This document shows positions 1-5,817 of a stretch of DNA of 5,863 nucleotides, piece by piece. The stretch is from CAYHKY01 sp964357355 (GTDB lineage Bacteria > Patescibacteriota > Microgenomatia > UBA10105): contig CAYHKY010000080.1 in NCBI GenBank assembly GCA_964357355.1, forward strand, positions 1 through 5,863. Direction: 5' to 3'. The position numbers and the translations under genes are program-made. The notes under the pieces are model-generated. The model saw only the letters and a program-made list of their open reading frames with translations. It had not been told where the DNA came from and did not search any database. Each line of letters starts with the position of its first letter. The stretch's first letter is position 1.

Positions 1-21
1 TTATCATGAGCTTACTTGGTT

Positions 22-40
22 TGTTAAGGTGCTAATTACG
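22..40 (-). repeat. Left copy of a 19-bp imperfect inverted repeat at the window ends
   Basis: On the minus strand this reads cgtaattagcaccttaaca, matching plus-strand 5818-5836 (cgcagttagcactttaaca) at 16 of 19 positions, with all three differences being transitions. It contains TTAGCAC, which recalls half of a CIRCE site, but no GAGTGCTAA partner lies nearby. Nature unknown. Confidence 0.4.
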
Positions 41-58
41 CAGATGATCTAATATACC

Positions 59-94
59 AAAAACCCCCATCTTTTAGACGGGGGTTTGTTTTTT
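59..94. terminator. Bidirectional intrinsic terminator downstream of groEL
   Basis: AAACCCCC (61-68) pairs perfectly with GGGGGTTT (80-87) around an 11-nt loop. On the minus strand, the direction of groEL, the G5 arm is followed by U5 (59-63). On the plus strand the G5 arm is followed by TTTGTTTTTT, a stronger U-tract. The groEL stop is about 35 bp before the stem, so this should end the groES-groEL transcript. It should also stop any plus-strand transcript entering from the left of the window. Confidence 0.88.
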
Positions 95-121
95 ACTACG
101 ATTCACGAACTGTTAAAATAT

Positions 122-1768
122 TTAATAATCCATTCCGCCCATGCCTCCCATGCCTCCGGGCATTCCGCCTCCGGCTGGCGCTTCCTTCTTTTCCGGCAGA
201 TCGGTGATTAGAGCTTCGGTTGTCAGTACCATCATGCCGACACTGGCGGCATTTTGGACTGCTGACCTAGTTACTTTAGCCGGGTCAAGTATTCCTGCCT
301 CAAGCATGGAACCAAATTCCATGGTCATGGCGTTGTAGCCAAAGTCGGGTGTTTTGTTTTCCTCTATTTTTCTGACAACCCAACCTTCATCCGCGCCTGC
401 GTTTTTCACAATCCAGCGGGTCGGCTCGGACAATGCGTGATAAAGAATGTCCAAACCAATCTTTTCATCAGCTATCGTGAGTGTATCACGTAGTTTGACA
501 AGCACTTGGCGGGCGCGAAGAAGTGTCACACCTCCGCCTGGAACAATTCCTTCTTCAAGCGCTGCTTTGGTGGCTGCCACCGCATCATTGACGCGTTCTT
601 TTTTGTCCTTGAGTTCAACTTCAGTTGCCGCGCCGACATTGATAACTGCTACGCCCCCGGCTAGCTTTGCCAGACGTTCCTGCAATTTCTCTTTGTCAAA
701 GTCAGACGTACTTTCATCTATTGCCCGTTTGACTTGGGCAATTCTGGCCTGCAAGGCTTTGGGATCTCCTTTACCGCCGATGATGCGGCAATTTTCTTTG
801 TCTGTCCACACCTTGTCTGCCTGACCACAATCCTGTACGGATACATTTTCAAATTTGCGTCCCGTATCTTCAGAGATGACAGTTCCGCCTGTTAAGACAG
901 CGATGTCTTCAAGCATTTCCTTGCGCCTGTCGCCAAAGCCCGGGGCTTTGACAGCCAGGACATTAAATGTCCCGCGCAGCTTGTTGACGACCAACGTCGC
1001 CAATGCTTCTCCCTCAATCTCGTCAGCAATGATCACCAGGTTTTTACTTACCTTGACGAAATTCTCGAGGAAAGGAAGCAAATCCTGGATGGACGTGATT
1101 TTTTTGTCCGTGATTAAAATATATGGACTCTCAATCTCTGCTTCCATTTTGTCAGCATTGGTCACAAAGTAGGCTGAAGCGTATCCCTTATCAAACTCCA
1201 TCCCCTCTTTGTATTCAATTTCCATGGCAAGTCCCCGACCTTCTTCAACAGTAACAACTCCGTCTTTACCCACCTTTTTCAAGGCTTCGGCAATGAGCGC
1301 CCCAATTTTGTCATCCTGGGCTGAGATGGTAGCTACTTTGGCCACATCATCCTGTTTGATCGTTTTGGCCATTTTCTTGATTTCCTCAACAACTGCCTGG
1401 ACACCTTTTTCCATCCCAACTTTAAGAATCATGGGATTGGCACCTGCCGTGACGTTCTTAAAACCGTTATTGATGATGGATTGGGCAAGGAGTGTCGCGG
1501 TCGTGGTTCCGTCGCCTGCAACATCGTTAGTTTTGGAAGCTGCTTCTTTGACCAACTGTGCTCCCATATTTTCAAACGGATCCTCGAGATCTATTTCTTT
1601 GGCTACAGTCACCCCGTCATGAATGACGTTTGGTGCTCCCCATTTTTTGTCCAGGGCAACATTTCTGCCTTTGGGTCCCAAGGTGGTTACCACCGCTTTA
1701 GCCAAAATATTGACGCCTTTAACCAATTTTTGGCGGGCATCTTCACCGAATTTAAGTTGTTTTGCCAT
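122..1768 (-). CDS. groEL: Chaperonin GroEL (Hsp60, 60 kDa subunit)
   Basis: ATP-driven group I chaperonin. Fourteen subunits form a double ring in the cytoplasm that encloses unfolded proteins with GroES as lid. The 548-residue length is normal. Nucleotide-binding residues are visible: TLGPKGRNV (29-37), DGVTVAKEI (51-59, with the magnesium-ligand Asp51), DGTTT (86-90), the hydrolytic Asp395 in RVNDAVAAT, and the GGG at 411-413. The apical domain carries the substrate-binding pattern LLPFLENF (230-237) and APGFGDRRK (275-283). The C-terminus is the usual flexible Gly-Met tail, GGMGGMGGMDY-like. The ATG start is preceded by AAGGAG (1778-1783) at 9-nt spacing. It lies 58 bp downstream of groES on the same strand, in the classical operon order. 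One oddity is that the stretch near residue 477, usually GYNAATGE, reads GYNAMTMEF. The family call is certain; that only the fine lineage is open. Confidence 0.99.
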   Translation of the reverse strand: MAKQLKFGEDARQKLVKGVNILAKAVVTTLGPKGRNVALDKKWGAPNVIHDGVTVAKEIDLEDPFENMGAQLVKEAASKTNDVAGDGTTTATLLAQSIINNGFKNVTAGANPMILKVGMEKGVQAVVEEIKKMAKTIKQDDVAKVATISAQDDKIGALIAEALKKVGKDGVVTVEEGRGLAMEIEYKEGMEFDKGYASAYFVTNADKMEAEIESPYILITDKKITSIQDLLPFLENFVKVSKNLVIIADEIEGEALATLVVNKLRGTFNVLAVKAPGFGDRRKEMLEDIAVLTGGTVISEDTGRKFENVSVQDCGQADKVWTDKENCRIIGGKGDPKALQARIAQVKRAIDESTSDFDKEKLQERLAKLAGGVAVINVGAATEVELKDKKERVNDAVAATKAALEEGIVPGGGVTLLRARQVLVKLRDTLTIADEKIGLDILYHALSEPTRWIVKNAGADEGWVVRKIEENKTPDFGYNAMTMEFGSMLEAGILDPAKVTRSAVQNAASVGMMVLTTEALITDLPEKKEAPAGGGMPGGMGGMGGMDY

Positions 1769-1777
1769 ATTTATTTG

Positions 1778-1783
1778 CTCCTT
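1778..1783 (-). promoter_or_regulatory. groEL Shine-Dalgarno
   Basis: AAGGAG on the minus strand, 9 nt from the groEL ATG. It confirms the start MAKQLKF and shows that groEL has its own efficient initiation site rather than depending on coupling to groES. Confidence 0.85.
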
Positions 1784-1797
1784 AATTTCAAATCAGA

Positions 1798-1814
1798 CAA
1801 ATTAGTCTAATTTG
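1798..1814 (-). other. AU-rich hairpin between groES and groEL
   Basis: CAAATTA (1798-1804) and TAATTTG (1808-1814) are perfect inverted repeats around a 3-nt loop, in the 58-bp groES-groEL gap. GACAAATT also occurs twice directly (1796-1803 and 1815-1822). With no G+C-rich stem or U-tract following, it is not a convincing terminator. It could be an mRNA processing or stability element between the cistrons, or chance in AT-rich spacer DNA. Confidence 0.35.
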
Positions 1815-1826
1815 ACAAATTTGTAA

Positions 1827-2132
1827 TTATTCAACGATCGCCAATATATCTTTCTGTTCAACCAGCAACCACTCTTCCATCCCGACTTTGATTTCATTGC
1901 CGCCCCATTTTTTGTACATCACTTTCTGTCCGGTTTTTACCTGCATTTTGACCGACTTTCCTTTATCATTTGTAGTGCCTGGTCCAACTGCCATAATTTG
2001 GCCGATCTGGGGTTTTTCTTTGGCCGTTTCAGGTAATAAAATTCCTGATGCGGTCTTTTCCTCTGCCTCAAGAGGTTTGATGAGTACGTTGTCGAACAAC
2101 GGTTTGATCTTGGTTGCAGATACATGTGCCAT
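1827..2132 (-). CDS. groES: Co-chaperonin GroES (Hsp10)
   Basis: Heptameric lid of the GroEL chamber, acting in the cytoplasm. The 101-residue length is slightly above the usual 95-97 because of a short N-terminal extension (MAHVSATKI). The core begins at KPLFDNVLIKPLEAEEKT (10-27). The mobile loop that docks on the GroEL apical domain is seen at about 24-41, with the tripeptide Ile31-Leu32-Leu33 in the place of the usual hydrophobic IVL. GQIMAVGPG (44-52) and the C-terminal QKDILAIVE (93-101) are family signatures. The segment normally written KYGGTEV is KKWGGNEIKV here, and a second Trp (88) replaces the usual Tyr; I associate this pattern with Patescibacteria. AAAAGGAG lies 8 nt before the ATG. 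It is the first gene of the groES-groEL operon, and its leader is highly structured (2145-2269). Confidence 0.98.
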   Translation of the reverse strand: MAHVSATKIKPLFDNVLIKPLEAEEKTASGILLPETAKEKPQIGQIMAVGPGTTNDKGKSVKMQVKTGQKVMYKKWGGNEIKVGMEEWLLVEQKDILAIVE

Positions 2133-2140
2133 AGATTATT

Positions 2141-2148
2141 CTCCTTTT
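2141..2148 (-). promoter_or_regulatory. groES Shine-Dalgarno, partly inside a hairpin
   Basis: AAAAGGAG at 8-nt spacing from the groES ATG. Its first As (2145-2148) are the last bases of the downstream arm of the leader hairpin at 2145-2198, so pairing there could limit ribosome access. Confidence 0.8.
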
Positions 2149-2198
2149 AGAAACACTTAACGATCAGTCTTTTGACGGAGAGTTTAGTGTTTCTTAAA
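2145..2198 (-). promoter_or_regulatory. groES leader hairpin 2, adjoining the ribosome binding site
   Basis: The 17-nt arms 2145-2161 and 2182-2198 are complementary at 15 of 17 positions, with a perfect AGAAACACT/AGTGTTTCT core (2149-2157 and 2186-2194). The pairing resumes inside the loop: 2164-2169 (TCAGTC) and 2174-2179 (GACGGA) match at 5 of 6 positions around a 4-nt TTTT/AAAA loop. In the groES mRNA the downstream arm runs into AAAAGGAG. This could be an RNA element that controls translation, for example a heat-sensitive one, or a DNA operator with dyad symmetry. The pairing is seen; the function is inference. It is not a CIRCE sequence. Confidence 0.6.
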
Positions 2199-2269
2199 CC
2201 CGCCGCTCACACGCTCTTTGAGTCGTGTACGAATAGTACCCAAAAGACTCAAAGTAAGTGTAGGCGGGT
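2198..2269 (-). promoter_or_regulatory. groES leader hairpin 1, long interrupted stem
   Basis: A 72-nt near-palindrome. ACCCGCC (2198-2204) pairs with GGCGGGT (2263-2269), ACAC (2209-2212) with GTGT (2258-2261), and CTTTGAGTC (2216-2224) with GACTCAAAG (2246-2254). That makes 20 base pairs in three blocks. The 21-nt apical region contains GTAC-GAATA-GTAC, which can form a small stem. No U-tract follows the arm on the minus strand, so it is not a standard terminator for groES-groEL transcription. It lies between the putative groES -10 box and hairpin 2, so it should be in the mRNA leader. A short non-coding palindromic element or an operator are alternatives. Confidence 0.6.
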
Positions 2270-2283
2270 CCAAATTTTATATT

Positions 2284-2289
2284 ATTATA
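2284..2289 (-). promoter_or_regulatory. Putative -10 box of the groES-groEL promoter
   Basis: Perfect TATAAT on the minus strand (ATTATA on plus). The region 16-17 bp upstream has no good TTGACA match (only TTCGGT-like), so an activator or alternative sigma factor may take part. Initiation about 7 nt downstream would give a leader of roughly 145 nt containing both hairpins. It is AT-rich DNA, so a chance match is possible. Confidence 0.45.
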
Positions 2290-2402
2290 CTGATAAGGAT
2301 AAACCACCGAAGCATTTTCTGGCAGTCAATATTGATGATTGCTATCATATGGGTGAATCAGAAATCTGTCAATAACCTATAGCAAATTGGCCGGATATTT
2401 AG

Positions 2403-2416
2403 ATCGTCCTGACGAT
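2403..2416. promoter_or_regulatory. 14-bp palindrome between the divergent promoters
   Basis: ATCGTC-CT-GACGAT, a perfect 6-bp dyad with a 2-bp centre. It lies about 55-70 bp upstream of the -10 box of the plus-strand gene and over 110 bp upstream of the groES -10 box. Its size suits a dimeric regulator site, but no family can be named and chance cannot be excluded. Confidence 0.3.
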
Positions 2417-2470
2417 AAATTTAACTCAAATATTTTTGACTTTTTGTTTATGTCATGTTAAAACCACAAG

Positions 2471-2476
2471 TATAAT
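2471..2476 (+). promoter_or_regulatory. -10 box of the 565-residue gene, implying a leaderless mRNA
   Basis: Perfect TATAAT ending 9 bp before the ATG at 2486. A start 6-9 nt after the box would fall at or just before the ATG. No Shine-Dalgarno sequence is present in the TATTTCTGTT between them. The -35 region is weak (TTATGT at 2448-2453 with a 17-bp spacer). Confidence 0.6.
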
Positions 2477-2485
2477 ATTTCTGTT

Positions 2486-4183
2486 ATGGTAAAAAATACA
2501 CAAAACTTTGTCCGACTCGCAAAGCGAAAACCACATTTAGCATCTCAACTGACTTCATTTTTTGCTGCTCAAGGCGTGCGTTACCGGGAACGGGAAGCAC
2601 AAAATTACCCTGCACTTACTCGTATTCTGGAGTGGGCAAAAATTTATGTCGAAGAATTCATGCTCGGTAGAAGCGATCGGGCGGGTGACGTCGTCAGCCG
2701 GGAGGTTACCGAAGCCAGAAAACTTGAACTTGACTTTATCGGGCCTCACACGCACCATTTTCTGGTCGCCTGTATGGACGGGCGCAATATGCCTGCTGTC
2801 ATGCTCTCCCATGTTCCCCACGTGGGCGGAGTCATGCGCACTCAGGCGGGAGAACTATTCGGGTTTTTGGAAAGCAGCGCCAAAAAAGACGTCATCATTG
2901 ATAGGTCATCATACACCGCTGATTTGCTCAAACGATTATTGCTTTCCAAAGCCGGTGATACAATTTATTATTCTTTGGATAGCCATTTTGGCTGTGCTGC
3001 ACGCGGTGAAATTCACACTGCTTCAGGCGGTATGTCCAAAGACGGAGGATTAAGAGCTGATGTCAGACGAAAAATCCTGATTGCCAAAGGTATCAAGACG
3101 TTGGCCCGAGAACTTGAGCTTCAGGGATACAAAACCGCTACCATCTTTCCGCAATTTTTTTCCTATGAACCGCATGACGGGACTCTGACCATGGGCTTGG
3201 AACTTTATCCGGAAACTGTTGGTCGAGATGGTTTTACCAATGAAGTTATAAAAAAATTTACTGCAGAGAAACGCATTCTTTCTACCTGGAAATTTTTGCA
3301 TGATCCGCGCGTTCAAAAAGCCCTCTCCAAATTAGTAAGCGCTGCAGATTTCCGCAACAATTACCCCAAAACACTGCATAACAATTGGCAGGCAATTTCC
3401 GCTCTTTATAAAGGGGGGAAAGGTGAAATTTTTCGGGTAATTTTTAAGGAATTGCAATATATTTATGAGCATGCTGGCTGGAATATTGGTCAGGATGAAA
3501 ATTTACAAGAAAACTGCATCGCTATTCACAGCCTTGAACACAAAACCAAAATTATGCTCAAAAATTTGGTTACCCGCTTCTCTATTGCCAAAAGCGACCA
3601 CCACTGGCCGTTTGATACCCATCAGGAACAAGGAATTGTTTTGACAGAAGGCGGATATGCGCCATTTCCCTCAATTGACGTCTTTTCCGTATACTCCAAA
3701 GAAGATAACAAACCACTACTTGACCACACTTATCTGGCGCTTCAGTTAGTCCGAACTTTCAGGCGTAAAGGGAGTATTAAAAATCTCTTTTCACATCTGA
3801 CAGATGAAGAATTTATCAGATCTCCGGTAGTCATTATTAACAAAGCAATTTTACGGGAGATAACTGAAGATGGTTGGTTGAAATTATCAAAAATTGACCT
3901 CACTCCGGCACTTTCTAATATCAATTGGGATAATCCGGAAACACTAACCTGGTCACAGAAAGAGTTTGAAAAACTTCTCAATCTGCGGATTTTTAAAGAA
4001 CCTTTGCTTCCCGCAGACACCCTTCAATTTATCAATGGCATTTACGAGGTGTTTGACCGGTTGAGGTCTATGATGCGGGATTACCGCTTCAGACCGATGC
4101 TCCTTCATGCCCAAGTACTGGTGGTAAATGTATTAGTGGACAAGAACCGCCGGACAAGGGTCTTTGTGCCATCTCTGGTATAA
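2486..4183 (+). CDS. Large protein with a beta-carbonic-anhydrase-like metal site
   Basis: I do not recognise the full-length family. Residues 90-175 match the pattern of beta-carbonic anhydrases, zinc enzymes that hydrate CO2. VACMDGRN (94-101) supplies Cys96 and the Asp98-Arg100 pair of C-x-D-x-R. GGVMRTQAGE (114-123) resembles the family's VVRNAGN strand. IYYSLDSHFGC (160-170) supplies His167 and Cys170 in H-x-x-C. Spacing from Cys96 to His167 is 71 residues, longer than in typical enzymes. The 565-residue length is over twice the usual 200-230. The roughly 90-residue N-terminus looks helical and charged. The C-terminal 380 residues have no motif I know, but contain a His-rich stretch (D371, H372, H373, H379) and C344/H348/H352. 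No signal peptide or membrane segment is seen. It is divergent from groES and convergent with the next gene. The start is the first ATG after an in-frame TAA (2459). Activity on CO2 is inference; a related zinc hydrolase or a non-catalytic role is possible. Confidence 0.8.
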   Translation: MVKNTQNFVRLAKRKPHLASQLTSFFAAQGVRYREREAQNYPALTRILEWAKIYVEEFMLGRSDRAGDVVSREVTEARKLELDFIGPHTHHFLVACMDGRNMPAVMLSHVPHVGGVMRTQAGELFGFLESSAKKDVIIDRSSYTADLLKRLLLSKAGDTIYYSLDSHFGCAARGEIHTASGGMSKDGGLRADVRRKILIAKGIKTLARELELQGYKTATIFPQFFSYEPHDGTLTMGLELYPETVGRDGFTNEVIKKFTAEKRILSTWKFLHDPRVQKALSKLVSAADFRNNYPKTLHNNWQAISALYKGGKGEIFRVIFKELQYIYEHAGWNIGQDENLQENCIAIHSLEHKTKIMLKNLVTRFSIAKSDHHWPFDTHQEQGIVLTEGGYAPFPSIDVFSVYSKEDNKPLLDHTYLALQLVRTFRRKGSIKNLFSHLTDEEFIRSPVVIINKAILREITEDGWLKLSKIDLTPALSNINWDNPETLTWSQKEFEKLLNLRIFKEPLLPADTLQFINGIYEVFDRLRSMMRDYRFRPMLLHAQVLVVNVLVDKNRRTRVFVPSLV

Positions 4184-4860
4184 CTAATTCTCAATTTTAT
4201 TTATCTCTTTATTTTAAAGGATCAACGATGGCGACATTTCGTCGTCCACCCAGAAGCTGAACCACTTGAATCGTATTTATGATAAGTAACGGATAATTTA
4301 ATCCTAATTTGGCCGCCAACCACGCGTCTACCCGAAATCGTTTTCGATCTGGTACAGGCGTACTGTCATTAATCAAATTGAATGCAAGATATTGTTCTTC
4401 ATGTTTACCAGAAAATGTCGTTTTTTCATTCATTGTCGCCTCAAATAGTTCTCGACCACTTGAAAATTCATATGGATGTACTCCTGCCAACTTCCCCGAT
4501 CGCCACAATCTAAAAAATCCGCAGCCTAAAAAAAACTCGTCCAGATCTATGTTTGGCATTGTCCTACGCCTGTTTTCAAATTCTTGTTCACAATGTTGAT
4601 CCGTATGCACAGTCGGCCTAAATCCCGCAGTTTGAATCAGCGAATCAGCAGCATCAGCTCCGTCTGCATTGCCGCCGGTTTCCAACGCCATGACACCGAA
4701 TTTTGCACCAAGCAAAGTGGGCCCCCGATACAAATTTCTTCCGTCACCACAACCTAATGGATCGTTGTATTGAACGGAAACTAAACTTGCGGTTTGTGCA
4801 GACACTCTCTCGACTCTCCATCCGGCTTTCTTAAATAAAGAAACTGCCAAATCTGCATTA

Positions 4861-4878
4861 GAGACAGTTTGAAAACTC
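4861..4878 (+). repeat. IS terminal inverted repeat, transposase 3' side
   Basis: Eighteen bases matching the other end at 16 of 18 positions; mismatches are at positions 4 and 6. The transposase stop at 4882-4884 is only 3 bp from this repeat. AAGGAG, read on the minus strand, lies across the junction of the two. Confidence 0.88.
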
Positions 4879-4881
4879 CTT

Positions 4882-5680
4882 TCATGTATAGCACCTCGCA
4901 ATTCTTGTCAGCATAAGCCGTGTCATACCAAGATAAATCATGGTTTCTGCTGTTTTCGTGAGCCGTTCATAATCCCGCGCCAATCTTCTACATCGGGTTA
5001 ACCAGGCAAGCGTTCTTTCCACAATCCATCGCTTCGGCAGGACCACAAATCCTTTCACCGTATCACTGCGTTTCACAATCTCCAGATCAATATTCCATGT
5101 GTCTTTTGCCCATGCAATGAGCGTGCCCGCGTAGCCTCCGTCCGCCCACAACTTCACCAGTTCTGCGTATTTGATCTTTGCTTTTCGTACTACGTGTCGA
5201 GCACCAACGCGATCCTGAATACTGGCTGCGTGAACGGTTGCAGCAATCAAAAATCCCAACGTATCAACGAGTATGTGTCGTTTTCTTCCTTTTATTTTTT
5301 TTCCCTGCATCGTATCCTTTTCCTTCCGTGACCTCTTCTGTTGCCTTCACTGATTGGCTGTCAATAATCCCTGCCGTTGCATACGGGTGTTTGTCTGCCT
5401 GTACGCGAGCGATGGACCGCAATTTATCGTGGATTTTCTCGATACTTCCGTCGTTTTTCCAGAGCCAAAAATAGTAATAGACCGTGCCTGGTGGAGGAAA
5501 ATTTTTGGGCAACATCCTCCAGGTGATCCCACCTTTGAGTACATAAAAGATTGCATTCAATACCTGGCGGATGTTCACCGTTCTCGGTCTCCCTCCTTTC
5601 ATTGTTCGTGGTTTGGGTATGAGTGGCTTGAGGATCTGCCACTCCAGATCAGTCAAGTCCGATGGGTAGGATTTGGACAT
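4882..5680 (-). CDS. IS5-family DDE transposase, made by frameshift at an A8 tract
   Basis: Catalyses cut-and-paste movement of the IS. The first frame (5680-5264, 138 residues) has the N-terminal DNA-binding part, SDLTDLEWQILKPLIP, GGRPRTVNIRQVLNAIFYVL and the first catalytic Asp107 in IIDSQSVK. The second frame (5310-4882, 142 residues) has the rest: KGRKRHILVDTLG, Asp57 in LWADGGYAG and Glu98 in RWIVERTLAWLTRCRRLARDYE (written here in part of the known DDE C-terminal signature). They overlap at AAAAAAAA (5295-5302). A +1 shift, or loss of one A by transcript slippage, joins GYDAGKK to IKGRKRHILVD. The result is a full 265-residue enzyme with D107, D180 and E221. A split frame is common in the IS427 group, so programmed shifting is likely. 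A simple frameshift mutation is the alternative. A short GGTAGG lies just upstream of the ATG. Confidence 0.88.
5295..5302 (-). promoter_or_regulatory. A8 slippery tract in the transposase
   Basis: Eight consecutive As on the coding strand, inside the overlap of the two transposase frames and in the conserved segment GYDAGKK-IKGRKRH. Removing one A (or a +1 shift) restores the family consensus exactly. This places the shift site and favours transcriptional slippage or ribosomal shifting. Confidence 0.7.
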
Positions 5681-5707
5681 ATCCTACCAGCTTAATCTAT
5701 CAATGGT

Positions 5708-5725
5708 GAGTTTTCAAACAGGCTC
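5708..5725 (-). repeat. IS terminal inverted repeat, transposase 5' side
   Basis: Complement of the left repeat with 16 of 18 matches. It is followed directly by TTA (5726-5728), the second copy of the target duplication. The transposase start is 27 bp inside this end. Confidence 0.88.
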
Positions 5726-5817
5726 TTAGAAATACCTGGATCATGTTCTTTTCTGTCTTTAAGCATAGTTCGGAAATATCTTGGGGAAAATATGCATTCT
5801 ATCAGAGGCAGGACTTA

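Larger units (their letters stand above)
4861..5725 (-). mobile_element. IS5-family insertion sequence, IS427/IS1031-like, 865 bp
   Basis: Terminal inverted repeats are gagacagtttgaaaactc (4861-4878) and the complement of 5708-5725, gagcctgtttgaaaactc, matching at 16 of 18 positions. TTA flanks both ends (4858-4860 and 5726-5728), a 3-bp target duplication of TNA type. The element holds only a transposase in two overlapping frames. Length, TNA target and split frame agree with the IS427/IS1031 groups of IS5 as I know them. It appears complete and possibly active. The intact flanks and exact duplication suggest a fairly recent insertion. Confidence 0.9.
4209..5766 (-). pseudogene. Carbonic-anhydrase-like gene split by an insertion sequence
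   Basis: Joining 5766-5729 to 4860-4209, after removing the IS (4861-5725) and one TTA copy, restores one open frame of about 229 residues with no stop. It starts at an ATG as MLKDRKEHDPGIS and continues NADLAVSLFKKAGW. I know no named family for it. Visible motifs are LGCGDGRN (native 48-55, C-x-D-x-R type), KFGVMALETGGN (the place of the VVRNAGN strand) and TVHTDQHCE (His98, His102, Cys103). These recall beta-carbonic anhydrases, but the His-to-Cys spacing is five residues or one, not the usual three. GCGFFRLW adds another Cys about 23 residues later. It is convergent with the 565-residue gene, with 25 bp between the stops. With the IS in place, translation from the native ATG reads 11 residues into the IS and stops at 5692-5694. 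The remaining body is open back to a TTG at 4901 inside the IS, which could give a 230-residue chimera. Otherwise the gene is dead. Confidence 0.75.

Noticed and set aside
141..1810. Several plus-strand open frames opposite groEL
   Set aside because: They mirror the groEL coding strand, lack initiation signals, and have low-complexity Ser/Pro/Ala compositions typical of antisense frames.
2198..2269. Long hairpin read as an intrinsic terminator
   Set aside because: On the minus strand no U-tract follows. On the plus strand only a mixed AT-rich stretch follows, and no plus-strand gene ends nearby.
2172..2375. 67-residue plus-strand open frame between groES and the 565-residue gene
   Set aside because: It lies across the long hairpin and the groES promoter, has no ribosome binding site and shows no protein-like pattern.
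4184..4208. Possible terminator between the convergent genes
   Set aside because: The 25-bp gap is AT-rich but contains no stem of useful length.
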